This document shows positions 8,818-18,417 of a DNA stretch of 64,000 nt, piece by piece (the stretch's first letter is position 1; each line of letters starts with the position of its first letter). Under the pieces are notes generated by a model. That model ran no database searches. It worked only from the letters and a program-made list of their open reading frames with translations, and was not told where the DNA came from. Origin of the DNA: Labilibaculum sp. DW002 (GTDB taxonomy: Bacteria; Bacteroidota; Bacteroidia; Bacteroidales; Marinifilaceae); NCBI RefSeq assembly GCF_029029525.1, contig NZ_JAKJSC010000006.1, positions 1 through 64,000 of the forward strand, written 5' to 3'. The translations under genes and the position numbers were made by a program.

Positions 8818-9396
8818 TTATTCTTCCTGTGCTTTAAGTTCCAATAATTGGATTGTATTACTGTTGATATGTTGAAAGGTCCCAACCATTCCAATTTTGT
8901 TATTGATATTCTCTTCTAATGCATCATATAGATCTCCGCATTCAATTTCTGTTTTACCCATAAGCGTGTATTTAGAAAATTCATTCTTGCTTACTAAAGA
9001 CTCAAATCCATTAGAGTAACTAATCGATAAAGTAATTTCAAAGTTTGTTTCTTCAGGTACTTTGGATTTTGAAATAAGTTTAAGCAAAGAATATTCAGCA
9101 CTTGCCCCATCCACCATTGGGTTTTTCACCTCTTTCACCAGAACTTCAATGTCATAAATATATCCTAGTTCATATTCAAATCCGGAAATTTTATTGAGAA
9201 AACCATACCATTTATCCTCTCCAATCTTATCGCCTTCATGAACCTCGTACGACAAGCCCTGGTAAAATTCTTGATTGTTTACGGGTTGTTGGTAATGATT
9301 TATTCGCATTTTAACTACTTCAAAATCGTCTTCTTTATCACAGGAAGTAAAAATGACTGACATTACTAACAGCGCAGCTAATAAAACTTTATACAT
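8818..9396 (-). CDS. DUF4377-like lipoprotein, 192 aa
   Basis: I chose the ATG at 9394-9396 (MYKVLLAALL) because it gives a compact lipoprotein signal ending in the lipobox FTSC. An upstream ATG at 9426 would add ten residues ahead of it. After the acidic linker DKEDD the mature domain has MRINHYQQPVNN, YEVHEGDKIGEDKWYGF, and ISGFEYELGYIYDIEV, which fits the DUF4377 pattern (Trp-Phe then GFxYExGY). The function is unknown, and attachment to the outer membrane is expected. The gene is the last of three secreted-protein genes on this strand (gaps of 82 and 59 bp with the chosen starts), which suggests one operon. Confidence 0.7.
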   Translation of the reverse strand: MYKVLLAALLVMSVIFTSCDKEDDFEVVKMRINHYQQPVNNQEFYQGLSYEVHEGDKIGEDKWYGFLNKISGFEYELGYIYDIEVLVKEVKNPMVDGASAEYSLLKLISKSKVPEETNFEITLSISYSNGFESLVSKNEFSKYTLMGKTEIECGDLYDALEENINNKIGMVGTFQHINSNTIQLLELKAQEE

Positions 9397-9478
9397 AGAT
9401 CGGTAATTTAACATTATATATACCAATGATGTATAAATAATTAAATGGTTGCGTTACTATTGTTTACCGTAATTCTTT

Positions 9479-10189
9479 TTATCCTTTTTGATACTTAAAC
9501 TTAAATTTTACTATCGTATTTACGGGTTTATTAAATAAGTACATTGGAGTCCATTTGTTTTTAGTTCTATCTAAAATCTTGAGAAGAAACTTTTCGTACT
9601 TTTTATCAATACTAGCATGTACATTAGGCCTTTTTATTTCTCCATTCTTTGTTATGATGAATCGATATGTAATTTGACATGCTTTACTTGAACCTTGCAT
9701 TTTTCTTGCAAACTCTTTTATAAAAAAAGTAGTGTAATCGTTAAAACCCTTCAATATTGGAGCATTCCCAAATTCTGGATAATAAAGAGTATCTGAATTA
9801 CTTATCGCAAATTTTTCCTTTTGATGCAATGCTTTTAAAGCACCTGAAATCATAACATACTTATTGCAGGAGCTAGCATTTTCTTCTGTAAGAACTAATG
9901 AATCTTTGTATAGTTTTTCTATAATAAATTCCCTAAAATCAAGTTTTATACAATCACCATCAATTCTGAAATTTTGAGTATTAACTACTTTACCATTATT
10001 CAATATGATTTCGGCTGTTTGGTTGTTTTTGAACTCAATTGACCACTTCAAATTAGAACTCACGCTTTGAGTTGTACCTTTGCAGTCCAATTGTTCTGCA
10101 GAAAACCACTTTTTGTAAACATCTTCTTTCTGCGAAAAACTGTTTAGAGATATCAATAAAAATGCTATTGCAATTATTGTCTTATTCAT
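9479..10189 (-). CDS. Secreted protein with TonB C-terminal-like domain, 236 aa
   Basis: The ATG at 10187-10189 (MNKTIIAIAFLL) gives a normal Sec signal ending SFSQ. The upstream in-frame ATG at 10228 would add 13 residues, MARILPVKINKKP, before it. The C-terminal 70 residues (TYRFIITKNGEIKRPNVHASIDKKY ... KWTPMYLFNKPVNTIVKFKFKY, given here in pieces) match the periplasmic TonB_C fold, where a basic strand is followed by a final beta-strand. There is no transmembrane anchor with a proline-rich linker, so this is not a canonical TonB. Similar signal-plus-TonB_C proteins are common in Bacteroidota, and their role is unclear. It lies between two lipoprotein genes on the same strand. Confidence 0.65.
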   Translation of the reverse strand: MNKTIIAIAFLLISLNSFSQKEDVYKKWFSAEQLDCKGTTQSVSSNLKWSIEFKNNQTAEIILNNGKVVNTQNFRIDGDCIKLDFREFIIEKLYKDSLVLTEENASSCNKYVMISGALKALHQKEKFAISNSDTLYYPEFGNAPILKGFNDYTTFFIKEFARKMQGSSKACQITYRFIITKNGEIKRPNVHASIDKKYEKFLLKILDRTKNKWTPMYLFNKPVNTIVKFKFKYQKG

Positions 10190-10248
10190 TGGTTTTTTAT
10201 TGATTTTCACTGGTAATATTCTTGCCATTATTTATTAATTAAATCTAA

Positions 10249-11115
10249 TTACTCAAATTGTACGTTAATTGTTTCTCCCCAATTACTATTGTATGTAATG
10301 GTAAAACCAGTATTCGTACCAGGATCTGCTGGCATAATATTTCCTTCGATATATGTTATTTTATTTCTAGTTGTTTTAATATCATGTACTTCTTTTGAAG
10401 AAATTAATTGTCCTGATTTATCAAACACTTTTATAAGCCCTTCATGAGTAAACTCAGCTTCGGTATCAAACATCGAAAAGTGAAGGTGATATTTTACTTC
10501 GTCACTCGTTTCAGTCCAATCTGTAGAAACTACCCTACTATCTGAAGGGCTAGAAGGTGTGTAATTCTCTAGGTATAGACCATAGCTAGCATCATATAGC
10601 GTCATTTCAATTTTACCTGCATTGGATGGTAAATCTTTAATGTAAACTTGTACTTGCGATGTTAATCTATTCAAAGTAAGATCAAAAGTTGCATTTTCAT
10701 TAACCGTAAAATTCAAGGTTCCTCCAAAAACACTTTTAGAAGGTTCGTGATCACTAAAATAGAAACTATTTAAATATTGATCACCCCATATGTAGTCGTT
10801 GGTTTCCCAACTATAACTACTACTATTGCCAAGTATTTTCAAAATGTAATCGCCTGCAGAAAGTTCATCTACAACTTGTTCCGATGCTAAGAACTTTAAT
10901 TCTTTCACATATTTTCCTTCCGCATTAAACAACACGTAATCTAAAAAAGTTGGTAGATCTGCACTTAGGTCTGCACTCTTAAAAGAAGATGTAAATGAGC
11001 TTTTAAAGTTAACTGTATATAAGTCTTGTTCTGATTTTACTTCTTCTGAATCCTTACTACAAGCGCTAAAAGCAAGTATTAGCATGGCCGCAATTACAAA
11101 TAATTGTTTTTTCAT
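10249..11115 (-). CDS. FimB/Mfa2-like lipoprotein, 288 aa
   Basis: The signal peptide ends in lipobox FSAC, followed by SKDSEE. The mature part has a run of beta-strands with a LNRLTSQVQVYIKDLP segment and EMTLYDASYGLYLEN, which resembles the anchor subunits of Bacteroidota fimbriae (FimB/Mfa2 and fimbrillin-like proteins). The presumed location is the outer membrane, facing outwards. No fimbrial shaft gene is next to it, so the adhesin role is an inference. It is the first gene of the three-gene secreted cluster. The next start is 59 bp downstream. The upstream region contains a stray terminator-like repeat copy at 11268. Confidence 0.6.
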   Translation of the reverse strand: MKKQLFVIAAMLILAFSACSKDSEEVKSEQDLYTVNFKSSFTSSFKSADLSADLPTFLDYVLFNAEGKYVKELKFLASEQVVDELSAGDYILKILGNSSSYSWETNDYIWGDQYLNSFYFSDHEPSKSVFGGTLNFTVNENATFDLTLNRLTSQVQVYIKDLPSNAGKIEMTLYDASYGLYLENYTPSSPSDSRVVSTDWTETSDEVKYHLHFSMFDTEAEFTHEGLIKVFDKSGQLISSKEVHDIKTTRNKITYIEGNIMPADPGTNTGFTITYNSNWGETINVQFE

Positions 11116-11267
11116 TTCTTACTTATTTAAAATGTTAGGTGATTGTTATTTATGATTTAAAACTAGATATAATAACTTATCCTTCCTACTGTCAAATCTG
11201 CCAACTTGCCTTATACATAAAATATATTTTAAGGACTTGCTATTTTTGGAACACTTGTGCTCAAAAC

Positions 11268-11394
11268 AAATCCTCCCAAACTGTGGTTTGGGAGGATTCT
11301 TTTTCCTTGAAGATCTTATTTTTATCTAAACAATGGAACGCGATACTACCGAAACGAAGTGGAGATCAGTGAAGCTAATCGCGCACCAGCGGAG
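11268..11394. repeat. Family B repeat, long copy 2 (127 bp) with orphan terminator
   Basis: This is near-identical to 7397-7523 (three substitutions). It again begins with a perfect hairpin (about 11269-11298) plus T-run on the plus strand, although no plus-strand gene precedes it here. It runs directly into a family A unit (inverted repeat 11410-11453). Confidence 0.85.
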
Positions 11395-12008
11395 ATCTGC
11401 TAAGAATTAGTCATAAGCTGACATTTACGGCTTTCCTATAGTCAGAATATGACCAATTTTTCAATAAAAATCCCCCTGATTCCACCTTGAAAGAGGGATT
11501 TTAAAAACCCCAAACCCCTAAAGGGGCTTAAAAAGGAGCTGCTAAGAATTTAGTTAGTGTATGATATTTATGGCCGCTTAACACCCCTCTGTATCTCCCC
11601 TAAAAAGGGGAGACTTTTAAAACCCCAAACCCCTGAAGGGGCTTAAAAAAGGACTGCTAAGAGTTTAGTTAGTGTATGATATTTATGGCCGCTTAACACC
11701 CCTCTATATCTCCCCTAAAAAGGGGAGACTTTTAAAACCCCAAACCCCTGAAGGGGCTTAAAAAAGGTACTACCAAGAACTCGTCATAGCCTGACATTTA
11801 CAGCTTTCCTATAGTCAGAATATGACCAATTTTTCAATAAACACCCCTCTGTATCTCCCCTGAAGGGAGACTTTAAAACCCCAAACCCCTGAAGGGGCTT
11901 AAAAAAGGTACTACCAAGAACTAGTCATAGCCTGACATTTACGGCTTTCCTATAGTCAGAATATGACCAATTTTTCAGTAAAAATCCCCCTTGAGAGGGG
12001 GACTTGTT
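11395..12008. repeat. Largest family A repeat block, five to six units
   Basis: Unit starts fall near 11471, 11583, 11699, 11845 and 11983, so spacing is about 112-146 bp. Three units keep the GTCATA/TATGAC inverted repeat (11410-11453, 11783-11826, 11924-11967). Two share a diverged linker, tagttagtgtatgatattta (near 11551 and 11667). The block lies between divergently placed regulatory ends: the lipoprotein operon start and the end of the GNAT-nitrilase gene. Confidence 0.85.
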
Positions 12009-12055
12009 GGGTAATGGAATGTGATGGTGCAGTAGCAAATGAGGGCATCTGTTTG

Positions 12056-13585
12056 CTATCGCTTTTTCTTTAATTCAAAAATATCTTTACGCCTATCGTT
12101 AAGGTTTCTAACACTCCCAAATCGGTTCAACTCTCTTAGCAAATCAATATCTACATCGGCAATTAGAATCATTTCGGTATTTGGCGTTGCTTCAGCTTTA
12201 ATTCCATTTGTAGGAAAGGAAAAATCGCAAGGCGTAAATACCATCGATTGGGCAAATTGAATGTCCATATTGTGCACATTTGGCAGGTTTCCAACACTTC
12301 CGGCTATTGCAACATAACATTCATTTTCGATCGCTCTTGCCTGAGCACAGTTTCGTATTCTCGAATAACCGTTTTGTGTATCTGTTAAAAAGGGAACGAA
12401 TAAAATATCCATTCCTTCGTCGGCTAATATTCTGCTTAACTCTGGAAACTCTACATCGTAACAAATTAAGATGCCAACCTTCCCACAATCGGTATCAAAT
12501 GCTCGTAAGTCAGTTCCACCTTGCATTCCCCAAACTTTTGCTTCGTCGGGTGTTACATGTAACTTCTCATATCTTTCGACCGTTCCATCTCTCTTGCACA
12601 AATAGCCAACATTGTACAATACTTCATCTTTTATTTCGGGCATACTACCCGATATAATATTGATGTTATACGAAATGGATAGTTCGGAGAATCTGTTTAC
12701 AATTTGCTCAGTGTATTTCGCCAATTCTCTTATTGCTTCGGGCTCGGGCAAGTGATTGTTTTCGGCCATTAGTGGAGCATTAAAAAATTCGGGAAACAAG
12801 GCAAAATCGGAACGGTATCCAGAAACGGCATCAACAAAATATTCTACTTGCTGAAGAAGATCTTCTAGTTTATTGTAGGGCCGCATTTGCCACTGAATAA
12901 GTCCAATTCGAACTACTTTTTTCTTTGTAGCTGCTTTTTTAGATGGTTTTTGATAATAGATATTATCCCACTCCAACAAAACTGCAAATTCACTTGAAGC
13001 CTCATCTCCTATCAAATAATCTTTTAAAATTTTAGCGGGATGAAAATCATTTGAAATTTGAAAATTAAGAACTGGGTCGTTAATTTCTTTCCTTTTCACC
13101 TTATCGATGTATTCCTTAGGGCTTAGTTCATCTTTAAATTTATGATAGTTTGGTATTCTTCCGCCAAATGCAATGCCTCTTAAATTTAATTTTTCGCATA
13201 GCTCTTTTCTGTAGTCGTACAATCTTCTACCTAACCTTAAGCCTCTAAATTCAGGTTTTATAAATACATCTATTCCGTAAAGAACATCTCCATCGTTATT
13301 GTGCGAATCAAAAGTGTAATTTTTTGTGATTTCGGAGTAGGTATGATTCTCTGAAAAATCGTCGTAATCAACAATAATAGACAGCGCACAACCCGCAAGC
13401 ATGCCATTAATTTTAATAACAACCTGTCCTTCACTAAATTTATTAATTAAAGATTCAATTTGACTTTCCTTCCAATAGTCATCGGGCATGGTGCTGTAGG
13501 AAAGAATCATGGTTTCTTTCAATTCTTGATAATCTTTAACATCAAGGAATTTAAGTTCGATATTATCAATTTCTCCTATTTTCAT
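12056..13585 (-). CDS. Bifunctional GNAT acetyltransferase / carbon-nitrogen hydrolase
   Basis: This 509-aa fusion has two domains. The N-terminal part (about 1-200) is a GNAT fold with the acetyl-CoA loop RGLRLGRRLYDYR. The C-terminal part (about 223-500) is a nitrilase-superfamily amidase with the Glu-Lys-Cys triad visible as FPEFF, YEKLH and LICYDVEFPE. The family is known in many bacteria, but its substrate is not established. The nitrilase half resembles the ones that hydrolyse amide bonds of small metabolites. It is cytoplasmic and monocistronic, with 830 bp upstream containing an inverted repeat and repeat units. The start ATG at 13583-13585 gives the full GNAT domain. Confidence 0.88.
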   Translation of the reverse strand: MKIGEIDNIELKFLDVKDYQELKETMILSYSTMPDDYWKESQIESLINKFSEGQVVIKINGMLAGCALSIIVDYDDFSENHTYSEITKNYTFDSHNNDGDVLYGIDVFIKPEFRGLRLGRRLYDYRKELCEKLNLRGIAFGGRIPNYHKFKDELSPKEYIDKVKRKEINDPVLNFQISNDFHPAKILKDYLIGDEASSEFAVLLEWDNIYYQKPSKKAATKKKVVRIGLIQWQMRPYNKLEDLLQQVEYFVDAVSGYRSDFALFPEFFNAPLMAENNHLPEPEAIRELAKYTEQIVNRFSELSISYNINIISGSMPEIKDEVLYNVGYLCKRDGTVERYEKLHVTPDEAKVWGMQGGTDLRAFDTDCGKVGILICYDVEFPELSRILADEGMDILFVPFLTDTQNGYSRIRNCAQARAIENECYVAIAGSVGNLPNVHNMDIQFAQSMVFTPCDFSFPTNGIKAEATPNTEMILIADVDIDLLRELNRFGSVRNLNDRRKDIFELKKKR

Positions 13586-13863
13586 TGTTCTTTTATTTGG
13601 AATACTAGCTATGGGTACGACCGAATGAATCGTCGTTGGTTTTTACTGATCTCATTTTTGGGGCGGTGAATACTGACTTGAGTAAATTATTTCAGCCCAT
13701 TAAAATAATTTATGCTCTTTAAAATTTCATCCTTTTTTTTGTATCATTTGTTCTTGTTATTAACCTGTGTTTCATTGCCCAATTGTTACTACAATGTACA
13801 CATATTAAGATGATATTTTCAAAGTTCGATTGTAAAAAATGATCCGAAAATTTTCACAAAAAC

Positions 13864-13892
13864 TACAGCACTAAACTTAGCTTAGTACTGTA
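13864..13892. promoter_or_regulatory. Inverted repeat upstream of the GNAT-nitrilase gene
   Basis: TACAG-c-ACTAA (13864-13874) faces TTAGT-a-CTGTA (13882-13892) across a 7-nt centre. It lies 280 bp upstream of the start at 13585. It could be an operator, but no regulator is nearby. The rest of 13586-13952 shows nothing clear. Confidence 0.3.
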
Positions 13893-13952
13893 AATACTGC
13901 CTGTTATCTTTGTCCGTAGAATCATTTTAAGGTGTGGCTGTTTTGGAAAGAG

Positions 13953-14015
13953 AATGGATCGCGATACTACCGAAACGAAGTGGTGATCAGCGAAGCTAAT
14001 TGCACACCAGCGGAG
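13953..14015. repeat. Family B repeat, short copy 3 (63 bp)
   Basis: This matches 7461-7523 and 11332-11394 with about seven substitutions and no gaps. The hairpin/terminator part of the long copies is absent. It is joined directly to a family A unit, as in copy 2. Confidence 0.8.
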
Positions 14016-14360
14016 GTCTGCTAATAATTAGTCATAACCTGACATTTACAGCTTTCCTATAGTCAGAATATGACCAATTTTTCAATAAACATCCCTCTGT
14101 ATCTCCCCTGAAGGGGAGACTTTACAACCCCAAACCCCTAAAGGGGCTTAAAAAAGGACTGCTAAAATTCTAGTCATAGCCTGACATTTACGGCTTTCCT
14201 ATAGTCAGAATATGACCAATTTTTCAATAAACATCCCTCTGTATCTCCTCTGAAGGTGAGACTTTAAAACCCCAAACCCCTAAAGGGGCTTAAAAAAGGA
14301 ATGCCAAGAATTTAGTCATGAGATAACAATTACAGTTTGCTTATCGTCAGCGTATGACTT
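14016..14360. repeat. Family A repeat block, two to three units
   Basis: Units start near 14093 and 14234 (141 bp apart). Inverted repeats occur at 14031-14074 and 14173-14216, and a diverged one ends near 14357 (gtcagcgtatgac). Confidence 0.85.
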
Positions 14361-14366
14361 GGGCAT

Positions 14367-14404
14367 AAAAAAACCTCCCAAACCATTGTTTGGGAGGCGT
14401 TTTT
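14367..14404 (-). terminator. Terminator of the 14423 methyltransferase
   Basis: Perfect 10-bp stem cctcccaaac / gtttgggagg (14374-14383, 14388-14397) with loop catt. Seven A's on the left give a T-run on the minus strand, and gtttttat on the right makes it usable in both directions. Confidence 0.85.
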
Positions 14405-14422
14405 ATTGTTTATGCCTTGGGC

Positions 14423-15268
14423 TTATTTATTATTAGTAGCCTTGCAAAAGGTTACATTATCACCATTCCAAAGGTCACCTTCAGGAAGTACATTCTCGTG
14501 AAAGCTAAGCTCATCGAAGCCATTTACTTCAAGTATGTTTCTTAGGTCATCGTGTGAGAAGAAGCGAGTCCAAAAACGATAAACCTTAAGCGTGTCTTCC
14601 TCATCGAGCACCAGGTGCTGATAAAGAATCACCTTGGCCTCATCGTAAACAAAAGATTCGGAAAGGGCCATATAAGGTTTGCTATCCCAAAAGCCTCCTT
14701 TAGAAACTTCCCAATTCTTAGGGCTTATTTTATTGTGAATATTCCTATCGTTGAGTACATCGAAAATAAAAACACCTCCAGGCTTAAGCACCTTTTTAAT
14801 CACGCCTAGTAGTTGTTCTCTTTCTTTAGGCAATAGAGGTCCGAAATCAGTAAAAATCAAAATAACCAAATCGAAGCTATTTTCTTCCAGTCTCAGATTT
14901 AGGTAATTCTCTTTCAAATAAGTAATGTCGAGCAGCTTCTTTTCAGCCTCATTTCGTGCATAATTTATTGAGTTCTCCGAGAAATCGACACCTGTCACTT
15001 TGTGCCCTTTCTTTGCAAGTAGTTCAGAATATAGTCCTGGTCCACAACCCAAATCGAGAATAGAAAGCTGTTCCTTATCGGTATTCTCGAGCACCCAATC
15101 TACGGTACTAATTATCGTTTTTGTTTTTCTACTGCCAAGGTCGAGCTCCGCGTTCAAATGGACATGAAGCAGCTGTTTCGAAATATGGGTGTCAGTCCAC
15201 ATAACTGAATTTCCTTTTTCGTATAGTGCTGGCTTAATCGTTTTGTTATGAATATCTACGAGTTTCAT
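14423..15268 (-). CDS. Class I SAM-dependent methyltransferase, 281 aa
   Basis: I chose the ATG at 15266-15268 (MKLVDIHNKTIKPALYEKG). The opening from there matches a family with the EKGNSVMWTDTHISKQLL segment. An upstream ATG would add 18 unlikely residues. SAM motif I is ILDLGCGPGLYSELLA, strand 2 ends in GVDFSEN, motif II is FDLVILIFTDFG and motif III is LKPGGVFIFDV. The C-terminal half is predicted to bind the substrate, which is unknown. Single-gene unit with its own terminator. The 299 bp upstream (15269-15567) show no other feature. Confidence 0.85.
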   Translation of the reverse strand: MKLVDIHNKTIKPALYEKGNSVMWTDTHISKQLLHVHLNAELDLGSRKTKTIISTVDWVLENTDKEQLSILDLGCGPGLYSELLAKKGHKVTGVDFSENSINYARNEAEKKLLDITYLKENYLNLRLEENSFDLVILIFTDFGPLLPKEREQLLGVIKKVLKPGGVFIFDVLNDRNIHNKISPKNWEVSKGGFWDSKPYMALSESFVYDEAKVILYQHLVLDEEDTLKVYRFWTRFFSHDDLRNILEVNGFDELSFHENVLPEGDLWNGDNVTFCKATNNK

Positions 15269-15567
15269 TTTGTAGTTTTTTCCATACGGATAGACACCAT
15301 AAGACATATGCTTATAGACCAAACCGTATCAGTTCTTAAATAAAAATTGATTGTATTGAAACTTGATATTGCAAAGCATCTACCATTTAGAATAATGGCA
15401 TGCATTGAATCGTTTCAATGGCTTCAGGATTGAAGCTTCGTATATGTGGATTACTTAATCATAACAGCACAAAAGTAGATAAAATAGTTGAATTCCAAAA
15501 TTGGATGGCTTGATTTTGAAACTATTGTAGGGTGAAATGGAATAAAGACGATCGCCAGTGTCGTGAG

Positions 15568-18081
15568 TTAATTCTTTGGAATCGAAAATTTAAATACACT
15601 TCCCTTCCCTAGTTCACTTTCTAGCCAAATTTTTCCTTTGTGGATTTCGACAAACTCTTTGCAAAGTAGTAAGCCCAAGCCAGTTCCTGCTTCTTTGTTT
15701 GTGCCCTTTTCTGTGTGACAGTAATCTATCCGAAATAGTTTATCAATGTCTTCTTTTTTCATCCCAACTCCATTATCAGCAACAGAAACAATCAATTCCT
15801 TTTCGCTTTGTTTGGTGCTAATGCTTACTTCTCCTCCCGAATTGGTAAATTTTATGGCATTGGTAATTAGATTCCTCAATATCGTATTGATCATTTCTTG
15901 ATCCGCGACAAGCGAAATGCTTTTAGGGATATCTTTAAAAATAGTTATATTCTTTTGCTGAACAGCAACGTTTGACAATTCTAGCACCTCATCGATTATA
16001 CCTACTAAATCGGTATGTTCTGGGTTAAATTTAATTCTGCCGGTTTGTGTTTGCGACCATTCAAGAAGATTATTAAGCAGATTCATAGCTCGTTCCGAGG
16101 AATCTTGAATAATTGCAGCGTATTTGCCTACTTGCTCGTAATCACCTTCCTGAATTTGATCTATAATAAGATCGCTAAAGCCAATTACATTGTTAAAAGG
16201 GCTTTTTAAGTCGTGCCCAATAATAGAGAAAAAACGATCTTTAGTAGCATTCAGTTCCTTTAGCCGTATTTCATTTTCTTTGATAATTTGTTCTGTTTGT
16301 TTTCGCTCCGTAATATCAAGGATCACACCGCGTACCCTTAAGGGATTATTAGAAGCATCTCTTTCCAACTCTGCAATGGAATGAAGTATTCTTCGAGGAG
16401 TTTTATCTGCAGGTATAATTTCAAATTCTATATCATACTTTTTATCACGATTAATAAGATCAATTAATGCTTGATGCACCTTTTCTCTTTCTGGAATGCA
16501 ATTCTCAACTTGTTCTGCACTAAAATTATTTGCATCCAAGCCAAAACCATAAATCCTTTTTGATTCATCTGAGACCCAAAAAGCATTTGTTTTAAGATTA
16601 TATTCCCAGTTTCCGACATGCCCCAATGCCTGAGCTTTTTCGTTACGATGCTTATTTTCCAAAAGTACAGCTTCCATATGTTTGCGTTCGCTAATATCCC
16701 ATATATAACTTTGCGAACCTGTAATTTCACCATTCGATTTTACAGAAACTGCTGACACCATTAAATGAACTGTTTTACCGTTCTTGCGAACACCTCTAAA
16801 TTCATATTTTGCATTGGCTTTTTCACCTTTTACTCTATTATCATGATGACTCATTACGAATTCAACGTCATCGGGATGAACTAAGCCTCGTATGGGCAAT
16901 TGTTCTATTTCTTGTCTGGTATAACCGAATATTTCACAAAATTTATCATTAAAGAATTTAAAATATCCATCCTCATCATCGATAAGAATTGCTATGTCTG
17001 CTGTTTCAACTAAATCTTTATATTTTATCTCATTTTCTTTTAACCTTTCTTCTGCAAGTTTTCGTTCCGTTATATCGCGAACGTTAACAATAACCGAGTT
17101 AATTGCAGGATTATCTAATTGATTGTTCCCAAATGCTTCCAGATAAACCCAATTTCCATTTTTATGACGATGTCGGTACTGGACTCCTCCACTTTCCTTA
17201 TTTTCAATCATATCCAGAAAATCTTTTAGCACTGACTCTTGATCTTCTGGATGAATTAACCTTTCTATAACGGGAATATTTATCAGTTCTTCTGCTTTAA
17301 AACCCAAAATTTTCTCACAAGATTCACTCACATAATGTTGAACACCCTTAGAATCAAGAAGAGCAATCATGTCAAAAGAATTTTTTAGGAGGCCTTGAAA
17401 CAATTCTTCCTGTGTTGATATTTCCGTTAGCAAACGCTTATTAAACATCAAAGTGAGGTTGTAAGCAAGGAATAGAAAAACAATTTGATTGGCTATGATA
17501 AAGCCTGTTTCAGAGTTGTTTGCATTAAAATAGTAAGTTGTGAATTGATCTTCGCTTAAAAGATAAAAGATCCGCCATACATAGATCAAGCTAAAAATGA
17601 GGAAAATTATACCCACTCCTCTTGCCATACTTCGCATCGTAAGGGGCGTTTTTCTCAACATGAACCATGCACTCTGAGAAAAAATATAGAATAAAACAAA
17701 GGATGAAATAAGGACTCTTGCAAAGAGTATTGGGTCGAAATAGGCAAAATAAAAATGAACAAGGAAATAGACTAATATTAAAATATAGTTATGAAGTTGA
17801 GATGCTCTTTTTCCATAAAATCGTTGTAGTCCAATTAGCATCATTACTCCTGATGAGAAAATTAAAGTATTTCCTACAGTCATTGAAATCCAATCGGGAA
17901 AAACACCGCGCATAAAAATTAAGAAGGTTCCTAATGCATTAAAAACAAAGCAAAGCAGTATCTCAGTTGTACCAGGAAATCTCTTTTTGATTTGTAAAAA
18001 GAGTAGACCAATTACAACTAGGCTGACAATATTCGTAATTAAATAGCTAATAAAGACTGTGGGGAAGTCGATTTGGAACAT
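15568..18081 (-). CDS. 7TM triple-PAS hybrid-less sensor histidine kinase
   Basis: The first ~220 residues carry seven hydrophobic helices, so the sensor is membrane-embedded. Three PAS/PAC modules follow, about 226-345, 346-470 and 480-600, each with a PAC-type DITERK or DISERK ending. The HisKA dimerisation helix is around 610-680 with phospho-acceptor His in IIGHDLKSPFNN. The HATPase domain has N-box NLITNAIKF, G1 VADNGVGM and G2 GTGLGLLLCKEF. There is no receiver domain, and no response regulator gene is adjacent, so the partner is elsewhere (orphan kinase). Multiple PAS domains suggest sensing of redox state or a small ligand. The start ATG at 18079-18081 leads straight into the first helix. 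Confidence 0.9.
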   Translation of the reverse strand: MFQIDFPTVFISYLITNIVSLVVIGLLFLQIKKRFPGTTEILLCFVFNALGTFLIFMRGVFPDWISMTVGNTLIFSSGVMMLIGLQRFYGKRASQLHNYILILVYFLVHFYFAYFDPILFARVLISSFVLFYIFSQSAWFMLRKTPLTMRSMARGVGIIFLIFSLIYVWRIFYLLSEDQFTTYYFNANNSETGFIIANQIVFLFLAYNLTLMFNKRLLTEISTQEELFQGLLKNSFDMIALLDSKGVQHYVSESCEKILGFKAEELINIPVIERLIHPEDQESVLKDFLDMIENKESGGVQYRHRHKNGNWVYLEAFGNNQLDNPAINSVIVNVRDITERKLAEERLKENEIKYKDLVETADIAILIDDEDGYFKFFNDKFCEIFGYTRQEIEQLPIRGLVHPDDVEFVMSHHDNRVKGEKANAKYEFRGVRKNGKTVHLMVSAVSVKSNGEITGSQSYIWDISERKHMEAVLLENKHRNEKAQALGHVGNWEYNLKTNAFWVSDESKRIYGFGLDANNFSAEQVENCIPEREKVHQALIDLINRDKKYDIEFEIIPADKTPRRILHSIAELERDASNNPLRVRGVILDITERKQTEQIIKENEIRLKELNATKDRFFSIIGHDLKSPFNNVIGFSDLIIDQIQEGDYEQVGKYAAIIQDSSERAMNLLNNLLEWSQTQTGRIKFNPEHTDLVGIIDEVLELSNVAVQQKNITIFKDIPKSISLVADQEMINTILRNLITNAIKFTNSGGEVSISTKQSEKELIVSVADNGVGMKKEDIDKLFRIDYCHTEKGTNKEAGTGLGLLLCKEFVEIHKGKIWLESELGKGSVFKFSIPKN

Positions 18082-18323
18082 ACAAATTGCTTAGTTAATA
18101 ATCAATTAGGTTGCAATCCGATTTTTAAGGCATCGTTAAATGTGGTTATTCTCGGTTATCTAAATATAGTTATTTCTTTCAAAAAAGCATCTTCAAACCT
18201 CCTAAAACAGCTCTCTTATCTCTCTAAATATAATTATTATAAACATGCTAATACGGTAAAATAAAATGATTGCTGTAAGGAAGTCTAAACAGCAATTCCT
18301 ACAAAAAGCCAATCAGTACAGTG

Positions 18324-18356
18324 AAAAAAAATAGCTTGAGCGAAACTCAAGCTATT
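18324..18356 (-). terminator. Terminator of the triple RidA gene
   Basis: Perfect 11-bp stem aatagcttgag / ctcaagctatt (18330-18340, 18346-18356), loop cgaaa, with a T-run on the minus strand. The remainder of 18082-18417 holds no recognisable feature. Confidence 0.85.
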
Positions 18357-18417
18357 AGAACTTATATAAGTTATGAAATACTATCTTTTAAGATAAGAAA
18401 ATCAAAGATGGATCTCC

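Noticed and set aside
8598-8894. A 98-aa frame through repeat family A and the tail of the DUF4377 gene
   Set aside because: It overlaps a real gene in another frame and mostly translates repeat sequence. Such frames recur at every copy of the repeat.
7397-14360. Insertion sequence with transposase
   Set aside because: No transposase-like frame lies in or near the repeats, and no terminal inverted repeats flank them.
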